A stretch of DNA of 64,000 bases from Lysobacteraceae bacterium (GCA_031263725.1 JAISFF010000015.1:1-64000); one strand, 5' to 3'. Numbered from the stretch's first letter, positions 42,921 through 52,201 are shown. Numbers and translations: made by a program. The notes: generated from the sequence alone by a model not told the origin.

Positions 42921-45314
42921 TCACTGGCAGGCCTCGCAGCTTTCGGGGTGTTCCAGCGAGCAGGCCACCGCCTGCGTCGGCGCATAGCTGCCGACCGTGG
43001 TCTTGGCGATCCTGGTCGCCGGCCGCGAGCGCAGGTAATACGTGGTCTTGATGCCCTGCTTCCAGGCGTACATGTACATCGACGACAGCGCGCCGATGTT
43101 CGGGTTCTCCATGAACAGATTCAGCGAGGCGCTCTGGTCGATGAAGGCGCCGCGATCGGCGGCCATGTCGATCAGCGAACGCATCGGGATCTCCCAGACC
43201 GTGCGGTAGACATGCCGCAGGGTTTCGGGAATCCGCGTCACGCCCTGGATCGAGCCGTCGGCCTGCTTGATCTGGTCGCGGATTTCCGGCGTCCACAGGC
43301 CAAGTTTCTTCAGTTCCTCCACCAGATAGCGGTTGATCTGCAGGAAATCGCCGGACAGCGTTTCGCGCTTGAACAGATTGCTGATCTGCGGTTCCACGCA
43401 CTCGTAGCAACCGGCGATGGAGGCGATGGTCGCGGTCGGCGCGATTGCGATCAGCAGCGAGTTGCGCAGGCCATATTCCCGGATGCGCGCGCGCAGGGAT
43501 TCCCAGCGCTCGCCCTGCTCCGGCGCGACGTTCCAGGCATCGAACTGCAACTCTCCCGATGCGGCGCGGGTCTCGGCGAAAGCCGGATGCCGCCCATGCT
43601 CCCGCGCCAGTTCCAGCGAGGTCTCCAGCGCGTGGTAGTAGATATGCTCGGCGATCTGCGCCGACAACGCGCGCGCTTCCCCGCTGTCGAAAGCCAGGCG
43701 CATGCGGAAGAACACGTCCTGCAGGCCCATGCAGCCCAGGCCCACCGGCCGCCAGCGCAGGTTGCCGCGCCGCGCCGATTCGATCGGATAGAAATTCAGA
43801 TCGATCACGCGATCCAGCTGGCGCACCGCCAGCCGCACGGTTTCGGCCAGCTTGTCGAAATCGAAGTCGCCGAACTCGTCCAGATGCTGGCCCAGGTTGA
43901 TCGAACCCAGATTGCAGACCGCCGTTTCCTGGGTCGAAGTGACCTCCAGAATCTCGGTGCACAGATTGGACAGATGCACGATGTTTTCCGGCCTGGCGGT
44001 CTGATTGCAGGCCAGGTTGCACTTGTCCTTGAACGTCATCCAGCCGTTGCCGGTTTCGGCCAGCGTGCGCATCATCCGCGCATACAGCTTGCGCGCGCTG
44101 ATCGTCTTGATCGCCCTGCCCTGTTTCTCCGCCTGTTCGTAAGCCCGCTCGAACGCTTCGCCATACAGGTCGGTGAATTCCGGCGCGACGCGCGGATCGA
44201 ACAGCGACCACGCCTGATCGGCCTCGACCCGGCGCATGAACAGATCCGGCACCCAGTTGGCCAGATTCAGGTTGTGCGTGCGCCGCGCTTCATCGCCGGT
44301 GTTGTCGCGCAGCTCCAGGAAATCCTCGATGTCGGCATGCCAGGTTTCCAGATAGGCACAGGCCGCGCCCTTGCGCTTGCCGCCCTGGTTGACCGCCGCC
44401 ACCGAGGAATCCAGCGTCTTCAGCCACGGCACGATGCCGTTGGAATGGCCATTGGTGGAGCGGATCAGCGAACCGCGCGAACGCACGCGGCTGAAGCTGA
44501 CGCCGATGCCGCCGCTGAACTTGGACAGTTGCGCGATGTCGCCATAACGGCGATAGATCGACTCCAGCGAATCCTCCGGCGAATCCAGCAGGAAACAGGA
44601 GGACAACTGCTCGTGCGCGGTGCCGGCGTTGAACAGCGTCGGCGAGCTGGGCAGATAGTCCAGGCGGGCCATGCTCCGGTACAGCGACAATGCCTCGCCG
44701 ACATCCTCGGACAATGCGCAGGCGATGCGCATGAAGAACTGCTGCGGCGTTTCGATCACCTTGCGCGTATGCGGGTGGCGCAGCAGATAGCGGTCGTAGA
44801 CGGTGCGCAGGCCGAAGTAATCGAAGCGCCGGTCCAGCAGCGTGTCCACCGCATCGTTAAGCTTGCGCGCATGCGTCTGCACGAATCCGAGCAGACGCTC
44901 GTTGATCAGTCCCAGCTCGTGCCCGCGCGAAACCGACTGCGAGAACGCGTGGATTTCCTGGCCGGAAACTTCCTTGGCGATCACCGATGCCAGCAGACGT
45001 GCGGCCAGCCGGCCGTATTCCGGCTCTTCGCCGATCAGCAGCGCGGCGGTGCGGATCGACAGTTCGTCCAGTTCGCGGGTCGTGGCGCCGTCGTACAGAC
45101 CGGAGATCGTGCGCGTGGCCACACGCATCGGGTCCACGGCATGCAGGCCATCGCAGCAGCGCTGGACGGCGCGGACGATCTTGTTCAAGTCCACCGGTTC
45201 GCGTTGACCATTGCGTTTGGTCACGCCCATCGCGGTGGCGGTCGGAGGCGGGGTCAACAGGAATCCGGCCGCATCGACTTCGGCGGCCGCAACAACGGAG
45301 TCGGACTGGGTCAT
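42921..45314 (-). CDS. nrdA: Ribonucleoside-diphosphate reductase alpha subunit (class Ia)
   Basis: The 797-residue catalytic subunit reduces ribonucleoside diphosphates. An N-terminal ATP-cone (VTKRNGQREPVDLNKIVRAVQRCC) provides allosteric control. The barrel carries SSCFLLDSPEDSLESIY, SKFSGGIGVSFSRVRSRGS, CNLGSINLGQHL, YPIESARRGNLRWRPVGLGCMGLQDVFF and IAPTATIASIAGCYECVEP. The C-terminus ends in HPESCEACQ, the redox-active CxxC pair. Start ATG 45314 has GGGAGA upstream. A cobalamin riboswitch sits in its leader, so expression should fall when B12 is available. Confidence 0.96.
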   Translation of the reverse strand: MTQSDSVVAAAEVDAAGFLLTPPPTATAMGVTKRNGQREPVDLNKIVRAVQRCCDGLHAVDPMRVATRTISGLYDGATTRELDELSIRTAALLIGEEPEYGRLAARLLASVIAKEVSGQEIHAFSQSVSRGHELGLINERLLGFVQTHARKLNDAVDTLLDRRFDYFGLRTVYDRYLLRHPHTRKVIETPQQFFMRIACALSEDVGEALSLYRSMARLDYLPSSPTLFNAGTAHEQLSSCFLLDSPEDSLESIYRRYGDIAQLSKFSGGIGVSFSRVRSRGSLIRSTNGHSNGIVPWLKTLDSSVAAVNQGGKRKGAACAYLETWHADIEDFLELRDNTGDEARRTHNLNLANWVPDLFMRRVEADQAWSLFDPRVAPEFTDLYGEAFERAYEQAEKQGRAIKTISARKLYARMMRTLAETGNGWMTFKDKCNLACNQTARPENIVHLSNLCTEILEVTSTQETAVCNLGSINLGQHLDEFGDFDFDKLAETVRLAVRQLDRVIDLNFYPIESARRGNLRWRPVGLGCMGLQDVFFRMRLAFDSGEARALSAQIAEHIYYHALETSLELAREHGRHPAFAETRAASGELQFDAWNVAPEQGERWESLRARIREYGLRNSLLIAIAPTATIASIAGCYECVEPQISNLFKRETLSGDFLQINRYLVEELKKLGLWTPEIRDQIKQADGSIQGVTRIPETLRHVYRTVWEIPMRSLIDMAADRGAFIDQSASLNLFMENPNIGALSSMYMYAWKQGIKTTYYLRSRPATRIAKTTVGSYAPTQAVACSLEHPESCEACQ

Positions 45315-45507
45315 GACTATCTCCCATGCGTGATGCACGCGGCCGCCCTTCCCACGCCGGACAGCAGGCCGCACGAATCGACAGCATGGAGACGCGGTGT
45401 CGCAGCCGTTGCGACGGGCGGAGATTCCGGCCGTGCCAGGACGCTGCGCACCGGCCATCTCCCCCCCGGAGATTCCGCGACCGGCACCGCGCGGTGTGCT
45501 TCGCGCG

Positions 45508-45690
45508 GCTGTCGGCAGGTCTTCGGGCTCATGGACACGGAGGCCGATGCCTCCTCCTACTCGTCGCGGCTTCCCAGGATCGATCCCAGTGCCTGTGCGA
45601 CTTCGTTTCCACATACCGCTGCGGGGCAGCGCCGGATTTCCACCGGCTTCCCTATTAATCCGGCGGCCAGGCCGTCGGAACCGACAGACA
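45508..45690 (-). promoter_or_regulatory. Cobalamin (B12) riboswitch in the nrdA leader
   Basis: On the minus strand, in order: AATAGGGAAGCCGGTGGAAATCCGGC, GCTGCCCCGCAGCGGTAT, GGCACTGGGATCGATCC, TGGGAAG and GAGCCCGAAGACCTGCCG (the B12 box). This is the conserved cobalamin riboswitch pattern. Orientation is toward nrdA, whose start codon is 195 nt further. The region between contains G-rich and C-rich segments that could sequester the ribosome-binding site or form a terminator, not resolved here. Known elements of this class repress B12-independent isozymes when the vitamin is present. Confidence 0.9.
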
Positions 45691-45813
45691 CAAGATAGTG
45701 TGGTTGTTGCGTCACGTCAACACCAAATATTGTGAATTGGATTTCACGAAACGATATGGCAGCACCACCAACCCTGTGCTCACGCACTGCCGAAGAAAAC
45801 ATCATCACCCCCC

Positions 45814-45945
45814 ATGACGAACTGTTCATGCAGGTCGCATCCCCGCACAGCGGCCACCCGCTACGACCGCCATGTAATCAAGATGGTGCTGGAAACCGCG
45901 CAACTACTCAGTACCGCGCACGCGTGTCTGGGCGATGCCGAGCCG
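45814..45945 (+). pseudogene. Relic of a phage-type protein (KMVLETAQLLSTA family)
   Basis: The frame from 45814 reads ...HPRTAATRYDRHVIKMVLETAQLLSTAHACLGD before similarity ends. This matches, from memory, the N-terminus of a phage/bacterial protein family with the pattern DPxxAAxxxCDxHVxKMxLETAQLLxTA. Only about 40 residues remain; the frame then continues without similarity into the opposite-strand tRNA-Arg gene. It is best treated as a gene fragment. The family's function is uncertain to me. Confidence 0.4.
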
Positions 45946-46078
45946 GTCAGCGATACCGGCGAACGGGCGGACGCACTCGATCACGCGCGGCAGACAGACA
46001 CTGTCGGCACACCGCGCTCGCCCGCACGCAAGCCGCACCGGCTGCGCGCCGACACGCAGGAAATAGAAAGAGAAAGGA

Positions 46079-46155
46079 TGGCGCGCCTGGAGGGATTCGA
46101 ACCCCCGACCAACGGCTTCGGAAGCCGCTACTCTATCCGGCTGAGCTACAGGCGC
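46079..46155 (-). tRNA. tRNA-Arg(CCG)
   Basis: A minus-strand 77-nt cloverleaf: acceptor GCGCCTG/CAGGCGC, D arm GCTC/GAGT, anticodon stem GCGGC/GCCGT around TTCCGAA (anticodon CCG), T arm GGGGG/CCCTC with TTCGAAT, encoded GCCA end. Confidence 0.95.
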
Positions 46156-46312
46156 GTAATGGACCCGCTCATGCCCGCGCCATCTTCGCGGCCTCGGGAA
46201 CTGAACGCGCCCGGCGGGGCAAGGGACGCATTCTAGCCTAAACTGGAAAGCCCCGCGTGGGGGAGCTTCGCCCCGGTCCGGCGCGTCCTCCCCGCCATCA
46301 CCGCAAAACGCC

Positions 46313-47227
46313 ATGAACGCCCAACACCACGACACATCGGTTCTTCCATCGCCGTCCGGCTGGCGCGCGCGCCTCGGCCAGTACTGGCGGCTGACCCGCA
46401 ACCACAAGCCGATCGGCAGCCTGCTGCTGCTGTGGCCGACCTGGTGGGCGCTGTGGCTGGCCTCGGGCGGCGTGCCCTCATGGTGGCTGCTGTTCGTGTT
46501 CACCGCCGGGGTCTGGTTGACGCGTTCGGCGGGCTGCATCATCAACGACTATGCCGACCGCTGGCTGGACCCGCACGTCGAGCGCACCCAGGACCGGCCA
46601 CTGGCCACGGGCGCCATCAGCGGTCGCGGCGCGCTGACGCTGTTCGCGGTCCTGATGCTGATCGCGTTCGGCCTGGTGCTGACCCTGAACTGGCTGACCA
46701 TCGGCTTGAGCTTCGTCGGCCTGCTGCTGGCCGCCAGTTATCCGTACCTGAAGCGCTACACGCACCTGCCGCAGGTCTATCTGGGCATGTCCTTCGGCTG
46801 GGGTATTCCGATGGCCTTCGCCGCCGTGCAGAACACCGTGCCGGCGCTGGGCTGGCTGCTGTTCTGCGCCAATATCCTGTGGTCCACCGCCTACGACACC
46901 TGGTATGCGATGGTCGATCGCGACGACGACATCAAGGTCGGTTCCAAATCCACCGCGATCCTGTTCGGCGATCTGGATCTGGTGATCCAGGGCATCCTCT
47001 ACGCACTGATGCTGGTGGCGATGGTGCTGGTGGGCCGGCAGGCGGGCATGGGCATGTATTACTGGATCGGCCTGGCCATCGCGGTGTTCTTGGTCGTCTA
47101 CGAGTTCTACATCGCGCGCGATCGCGCGCGCGGTCCCTGCTTCCACGCCTTCCTGCACAACAACTGGGTCGGGCTGGCGGTTTTCGCCGGCATCGTTGTC
47201 GATTACGCACTGCGTCCCGCCGGTTGA
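46313..47227 (+). CDS. ubiA: 4-hydroxybenzoate polyprenyltransferase
   Basis: A 304-residue integral membrane prenyltransferase of ubiquinone synthesis that attaches the polyprenyl chain to 4-hydroxybenzoate. Two Asp-rich motifs bind the diphosphate: [24 protein letters not shown] and [39 protein letters not shown] near the N-terminus is typical, with about nine membrane segments. Transcribed away from tRNA-Arg; probably single-gene. Confidence 0.96.
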   Translation: MNAQHHDTSVLPSPSGWRARLGQYWRLTRNHKPIGSLLLLWPTWWALWLASGGVPSWWLLFVFTAGVWLTRSAGCIINDYADRWLDPHVERTQDRPLATGAISGRGALTLFAVLMLIAFGLVLTLNWLTIGLSFVGLLLAASYPYLKRYTHLPQVYLGMSFGWGIPMAFAAVQNTVPALGWLLFCANILWSTAYDTWYAMVDRDDDIKVGSKSTAILFGDLDLVIQGILYALMLVAMVLVGRQAGMGMYYWIGLAIAVFLVVYEFYIARDRARGPCFHAFLHNNWVGLAVFAGIVVDYALRPAG

Positions 47228-47445
47228 TTTTTCGCACCCGTCGTCTTGCCGGCCCCGTTCGCGGGCATGGAGTCGATATCTCCGAACCGGAGCGGTCTTG
47301 CGAATCCCGCCGATTGTCGGAACCATGCAAAAAACCGCTGCGGCCACGCACATCCAATCACAATGCTGCGCCGTCGCGCTTACAATGAAAGCCATGTGAA
47401 GACCGGCCGCCATATCGAAGCGGCCTCACTATCCGAGGAAATTTC

Positions 47446-48969
47446 ATGTACGAGCGAATCGGGATCATTGGCAGCGGAGCGATGGGGCGCGGCATCGCCC
47501 AGTTGTTCGCCACTGCCGGACGGGAAGTGAAGCTGTACGACAGCCGTGTCGAAGCCATCGGACAAGCTCTGGAATTCAACGAAAAACTGCTGCGCCGCTC
47601 GCTGGAGAAAGGCAAGCTGACGCAGGATCAGTTCGACGCGATCATGGGCCGCATGCGGGCTGCCTCGCGCCTGGAGGATCTGGCCGATTGCGATCTGGTG
47701 ATCGAGGCCATCGTCGAGAACCTCGATGCCAAACAGACCCTGTTCCGCAATCTGGAAGCGATCCTGCCCGCGGACGCCGTACTGGCCACCAACACCTCAT
47801 CGTTGTCGGTGACGAAGATCGCCAGCGGTTGCCAGCGCCCGGAACGCGTGGCCGGATTCCATTTCTTCAACCCCGTGCCGCTGATGAAGATCGTCGAAGT
47901 GGTGCGTGCCACCCGCACCGATCCGGCCATCATCGACAAGCTGTGCAAACTGGCCGAACAGGCCGGACATTTCCCCGCCGTCACCCCGGATACGCCCGGC
48001 TTCCTGGTCAATCATGCCGGTCGCGCCTACGGCACCGAAGCGCTGCGCATCCAGAGCGAAGGCATCGCCAGCGTCGAACAGGTCGACCGCATCCTGCGCG
48101 ACATGGCCGGCTTCCGCATGGGCCCGTTCGAACTGTTCGATCTGACCGGACTGGATGTTTCGCACGCGGTGATGGAGTCGATCTTCGGGCAGTTCTACGA
48201 CGACCCGCGCTATACCCCGTCCTATCTGGCCGCGCAGCGCGTCGCCGCCGGACTGCTTGGCCGCAAGAGCGACGGTCTGGGTTTCTACCGATACGAAGAC
48301 GGCAAGCAGGCGACGCCGGAAGACCCCGCTCCCGTGCCGGTCGAAATCGACCGTCCCTTCTGGCTGGACAGCCAGGAAACCGGGCTGCGCGCGAAGGTCC
48401 AGGCGCTGCTGGAAAAGGCCGGGGCAACGCTCGAATCCGATCCGCAGCCTTCCGATGAGGCCATCTGCCTGATTACGCCATTGGGCTATGACGCCAGCTC
48501 GGTGATCGCCGACAAGGGCCTGCCGCCGGAACGCACGCTGGCACTGGAGACGCTGGGCCACTTCGACAAGCGCCGCGTGCTGATGCGGCAGCCGGCGCTG
48601 CAACCGGCGCTGGAAGCGCAGGCGCGCTGGGCGCTGGGCATCGATGGCGTTCCGGTCGAAGTCATCAACGACTCGCCGGGCTTCATCGTCCAGCGCATCA
48701 TCGCCAGCATCGTCAACCTGGGCTGCGAAATCGCCCAGCGCGGCATTGCCGCACCGGCCACCATCGACCGCGCGATCCAGCTGGCCCTCGGCTATCCCAA
48801 AGGTCCGCTGGCTTTCGGCGAACACTACGGCACGCGCAATGTGCTGAACATCCTGCAGGGCATGCAGCACTGCTACGAAGAACCGCGCTATCGGCCCAGT
48901 CCGTGGCTGCGCCGCCGCGTGCAACTGAACCTGTCCCTACATCAACCCGACCAGGTGGAGAGCGCTTGA
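47446..48969 (+). CDS. 3-hydroxyacyl-CoA dehydrogenase (PaaH-like)
   Basis: A 507-residue NAD-dependent dehydrogenase with an N-terminal Rossmann domain (MYERIGIIGSGAMGRGIAQLFATAGREVKLYDSR), GFHFFNPVPLMKIVEVV, a first 3HCDH domain (about 185-285; TPGFLVNHAGRAYGTEALRI) and a second at about 390-500 (VINDSPGFIVQRIIASIVNLG). Two C-terminal domains and about 505 residues match PaaH/PaaC, the 3-hydroxyadipyl-CoA dehydrogenase. Two bases separate it from a thiolase gene, so they form an operon. Substrate assignment rests on length and neighbour. Confidence 0.9.
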   Translation: MYERIGIIGSGAMGRGIAQLFATAGREVKLYDSRVEAIGQALEFNEKLLRRSLEKGKLTQDQFDAIMGRMRAASRLEDLADCDLVIEAIVENLDAKQTLFRNLEAILPADAVLATNTSSLSVTKIASGCQRPERVAGFHFFNPVPLMKIVEVVRATRTDPAIIDKLCKLAEQAGHFPAVTPDTPGFLVNHAGRAYGTEALRIQSEGIASVEQVDRILRDMAGFRMGPFELFDLTGLDVSHAVMESIFGQFYDDPRYTPSYLAAQRVAAGLLGRKSDGLGFYRYEDGKQATPEDPAPVPVEIDRPFWLDSQETGLRAKVQALLEKAGATLESDPQPSDEAICLITPLGYDASSVIADKGLPPERTLALETLGHFDKRRVLMRQPALQPALEAQARWALGIDGVPVEVINDSPGFIVQRIIASIVNLGCEIAQRGIAAPATIDRAIQLALGYPKGPLAFGEHYGTRNVLNILQGMQHCYEEPRYRPSPWLRRRVQLNLSLHQPDQVESA

Positions 48970-48971
48970 TC

Positions 48972-50186
48972 ATGACTGCATATATTTACGACGGGGTACG
49001 CACTCCATTCGGCCGCAATGCCGGCGCGCTGTCCAGGATCCGTCCCGATGACCTGCTGGCCGCGACCATGCGCGTGCTGCTGGACCGCAATCCGTTCCAG
49101 GCCGACGACTACGAGGACATCGTCATGGGCTGCGCCTGCCAGGCCGGCGAGGATGCGCGCAATGTCGCCCGCCACGCCGGACTGCGTTCGGGCCTGCCGG
49201 TCAAGGTCGCCGGCGTCACCATCAACCGTCTGTGTGGTTCCGGTCTGGCCGCGATCCTGGATGCCAGCCGTGCGCTCCGCTGCGGCGAAGGCTCGCTGTT
49301 CCTGAGCGGCGGCGTCGAGAGTATGACCCGCTCACCGTTCGTGGTGGCCAAGAGCGAATCGGCTTTCGGCCGCGACTTCAAGGTATTCGACAGCGCCATC
49401 GGCGCGCGTTTCCCGAACCCGAGGATCGAAGCCGAGTTCGGCGACGACACCATGCCGCAGACCGCCGACAACATCGCCCGCCAGATGCAGATCAGCCGCG
49501 AAGACAGCGACAGGTTCGCCGCGCGCAGCCAGGCGCTGTATGCCAAGGCGCTGGCGGACGGATTCTACGAAGGCGAGTTGTGCACGATCGAAGTGCCGCA
49601 GGGCCGCAAGCAGCCGCCATTGCAGGTCAGCGCCGACGAACACCCGCGCCCGCAGACCAATCTCGAAGGACTGGCCAAGCTCGGCGCCCTGTTCGAGGGC
49701 GGCGTGGTTACCGCCGGCAATGCCTCCGGCATCAACGATGGCGCGATCGCGATGATCCTCGGCAACCAGGCTATCGGCGAGAAGTACGGCGTCAAGCCGC
49801 GCGCCCGTGTCATCGCCGGCGCGGTGGCCGGCGTCGAACCGCGCCTGATGGGCCTGGGCCCCGTACCCGCGATCGAAAAGGCGCTGGAACGCACCGGCCT
49901 GACACTGGCCGATCTGGATGTCATCGAGATCAACGAAGCCTTCGCCACCCAGGTGCTGGGCTGCGCCAAGCTGCTCAAGATCGATTACGACGATCCGCGC
50001 CTGAATCCGAACGGCGGTGCCATCGCCGTTGGTCATCCGCTCGGCGCTTCCGGCGGCCGTCTGGCACTGACCGCATTGCGCCAGCTTGAACGCACCGGCG
50101 GACGCTACGCCGTCGTCAGCCTGTGCATCGGCATGGGCCAGGGCGTCGCCGCGATCATCGAACGGCTGGATCGCCGGGTGGCCTGA
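48972..50186 (+). CDS. Thiolase, 3-oxoadipyl-CoA type
   Basis: A 404-residue thiolase that cleaves 3-oxoacyl-CoA with CoA. The nucleophilic Cys is in TINRLCGSGLAAILDASRALR, the His in GGAIAVGHPLGASGGRLALTALRQL, and the second Cys in VSLCIGMGQGVAAIIE. The start TAYIYDGVRTPFGRNAGALS at 48972 and the length resemble PcaF/PaaJ 3-oxoadipyl-CoA thiolases rather than FadA or PhaA. With the preceding dehydrogenase it would turn 3-hydroxyadipyl-CoA into acetyl-CoA and succinyl-CoA. A terminator follows. Confidence 0.9.
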   Translation: MTAYIYDGVRTPFGRNAGALSRIRPDDLLAATMRVLLDRNPFQADDYEDIVMGCACQAGEDARNVARHAGLRSGLPVKVAGVTINRLCGSGLAAILDASRALRCGEGSLFLSGGVESMTRSPFVVAKSESAFGRDFKVFDSAIGARFPNPRIEAEFGDDTMPQTADNIARQMQISREDSDRFAARSQALYAKALADGFYEGELCTIEVPQGRKQPPLQVSADEHPRPQTNLEGLAKLGALFEGGVVTAGNASGINDGAIAMILGNQAIGEKYGVKPRARVIAGAVAGVEPRLMGLGPVPAIEKALERTGLTLADLDVIEINEAFATQVLGCAKLLKIDYDDPRLNPNGGAIAVGHPLGASGGRLALTALRQLERTGGRYAVVSLCIGMGQGVAAIIERLDRRVA

Positions 50187-50210
50187 GTCGCGACGCTGAT
50201 GGCAAGACGG

Positions 50211-50242
50211 AACCCCGGATGGCTCGGCTATTCGGGGTTTTT
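50211..50242 (+). terminator. Intrinsic terminator after the thiolase gene
   Basis: AACCCCG (50211-50217) pairs with CGGGGTT (50233-50239) and is followed by TTT, 25 bp after the stop codon. Confidence 0.8.
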
Positions 50243-50244
50243 CG

Positions 50245-50424
50245 CAGAACGGGACGAACTCGACGCTGCTGCCGATCCGTGATGACGACAAGACCATTCG
50301 GGTCTATCAGGCCTATCCGGATGCGATCGCCGACAGCGCTTTGCAGCACCAAACCTTCGTCTCGCCATTGCTCAAGGGTGGTACGCACGGCGTGAATCAA
50401 ACCTTCCGCTCCCGTGGACGATGA
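50245..50424 (+). pseudogene. DUF4291 protein N-terminal relic
   Basis: One frame here reads LPIRDDDKTIRVYQAYPDAIADSALQHQTFVSPL, closely matching the start of DUF4291 proteins (IRAxYDDxTIxVYQAYsxxIAdxAL...FVpPF). It lacks a start codon and signature residues further on, and stops at 50424 after unlike sequence. It lies directly after a terminator and is convergent with the Dyp peroxidase gene. A decayed fragment. Confidence 0.5.
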
Positions 50425-50517
50425 TCGCGCCGGCCGGGGCCTGAATCTGCCGATGCGAATAGGCTTGCAGTGCGTGACAGTGCGCCATGCCGATGCACCG
50501 GATGACGCATAAAGCGC

Positions 50518-51483
50518 TCAGGCTTCTCGCTCCGCCAGCTCCTCCAGCAGTGTCGCCGCCGGCACAAAGAACAGGCTGCCGGTGATCGCGGTACTGAAAT
50601 CCAGCAGGCGGTCGTAGTTGCCGATCGGGTCGCCGATGAACATGTTGTGCAACATGCGCTCGGTGATGGCGGGATCGCGGGCGTAGCCGATGAAGTAGGT
50701 GCCGAATTCGCCCTTGCCGGGATTGCCGAAGGGCATGTTGACGCGCACGATCTTGAGCTCGTTGCCGTTCTCGTCCTCGATATTGGTGACGGCGTTGTGC
50801 GCGTTGGCGGGCTTCTCGTCGTCGCTCAGTTCGATATCGTCGAACTTGTGGCGGCCGATGATGCGCTCCTGTTCCTCGACCGGCGTCCTTTCCCATGCCG
50901 TCATGTCGTGCAGGTATTTCTGCACAATGACATAGCTGCCACCGGCGAAATCCGGATCCTCGTCACCGGTGACGGCGGCTTCGGCCGCTTCCGCGCCGAC
51001 CGGGTTTTCCGTGCCGTCGACGAAGCCGACCATGCTGCGCGCATCGAAATAGCGGAAACCGTGGGTTTCGTCCGCGGCGGTGACGGCGCCGTCCAGCTTG
51101 CCCATGATCTGGCGGGACAGCTCGAAGCACAGGTCCATGCGGCTGGCGCGCAGGTGCAGGAAGACATCGCCCGGCGTGGAAGGCGCGACATGCTTGGCGC
51201 CCTTGTATTCGGGCAGTCTGTGCAGCCTGGCCGGACGCGATGCGCCGAACAGGCGCTCCCAGGCATCGGCACCGAAACCGATCACGGCCCTGACGCTGCG
51301 CTGCTCGTCGCGCAGGTTGGCGCTACGGACCAGTGCCTCGAAGTCGGCGCACAGGTCGCGCACCGTGGCCGTGTTGTCGTCGCCGGGATTCAGCGTCAGC
51401 ACGATGAAGATCGCATGCGTTCCCGCCGGTTCGGCGACCGGTTGTGCCAGGGACGATGCGGCTTGCAGATCGGTATTGCTCAT
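50518..51483 (-). CDS. Dyp-type peroxidase
   Basis: A 321-residue heme peroxidase of the dye-decolourising family (YfeX/DypB-like). The GXXDG motif is GFVDGTENP (about residue 150) and the C-terminal half has MPFGNPGKGEFGTYFIGYARDPAITERMLHNMF. The start at 51483 (MSNTDLQAASSLAQPVAEPAGTHAIFIVLTL) is preferred over 51579, which lengthens it by 32 atypical residues. No signal peptide, so it is cytoplasmic unless loaded in an encapsulin; no encapsulin gene is in the window. Confidence 0.93.
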   Translation of the reverse strand: MSNTDLQAASSLAQPVAEPAGTHAIFIVLTLNPGDDNTATVRDLCADFEALVRSANLRDEQRSVRAVIGFGADAWERLFGASRPARLHRLPEYKGAKHVAPSTPGDVFLHLRASRMDLCFELSRQIMGKLDGAVTAADETHGFRYFDARSMVGFVDGTENPVGAEAAEAAVTGDEDPDFAGGSYVIVQKYLHDMTAWERTPVEEQERIIGRHKFDDIELSDDEKPANAHNAVTNIEDENGNELKIVRVNMPFGNPGKGEFGTYFIGYARDPAITERMLHNMFIGDPIGNYDRLLDFSTAITGSLFFVPAATLLEELAEREA

Positions 51484-51713
51484 GGTGTTCCAGCTTCTCT
51501 GTATCGAGTTGTTCATGATGCCACGATTCCATCGGATAACCCAAAGGATTGGACAACGCGACCGATCAAAACGAAGCATGTCGGTTTGTTGCTATGCCCC
51601 GCGCTCCATCCGCCAGGGGACGGAAATAACAGACGATAATAAAAGCCAGGCATCATAAATTTGTTTCGATCTGCATTTCGAAGACGTTCCATGAATCAAT
51701 AAATGGAGGTTCC

Positions 51714-52126
51714 ATGCATTCAGACATATCGAATGTCATGCTCAATAAAAACCACGAGCGAGACAGCGCCGCTCCTGAAGCAGCCATCGGATTACGATTT
51801 ACCTACGTCTCTTTGTTGCTTTATATCTTGGCTATTCCGTGGTCGCCATCACGTCTGTGGTGGATGGCGCGCCTCAGACAATCTTCTTGGCGCGCGTGCT
51901 CGCCGTGACGATGGCGGGCATAGGCTGCGGTGTCTACGGCATATATTCAGCCATGGATGGGCCCGGATGGGGCGCTTTCATAAATGTGCCTTTAATGGGA
52001 TTGGCGCTGGTTCCTTGCCTGAGGCTGATCGTACTTGTCATTATCGCCATCAAGGGACGTTCGGCAATGAAGGCGGCGGGATACGGATACTCGCTTCTTG
52101 GGAAAATAGTGAAATCAGGCCAGTAA
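51714..52126 (+). pseudogene. Small membrane protein split by a frameshift
   Basis: From the ATG at 51714 (with GGAGGTTCC just upstream) the frame reads MHSDISNVMLNKNHERDSAAPEAAIGLRFTYVSLLLYILAIP and soon becomes unlikely. In another frame the hydrophobic text continues VVAITSVVDGAPQTIFLARVLAVTMAGIGCGVYG... and ends KIVKSGQ at 52126. Joined near 51838 they give about 137 residues with three or four membrane segments. Either a frameshift mutation or a sequencing error broke one gene. I do not recognise the family. Confidence 0.55.
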
Positions 52127-52201
52127 ACCGCCGGACGGTCTGGTTGGAGTTGGATACGGGGCGGGTGGAAATTCCGGCGACGCGGTCGAAATGGCGCAAT
52201 G

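Noticed and set aside
42111..45698. A 1195-codon open frame on the plus strand opposite nrdB-nrdA
   Set aside because: It lies antisense to two unmistakable genes and through the riboswitch. Long antisense frames are common at this G+C content.
50518..51483. An encapsulin cargo system with the Dyp peroxidase
   Set aside because: No encapsulin shell gene is nearby and no typical C-terminal targeting extension is visible.
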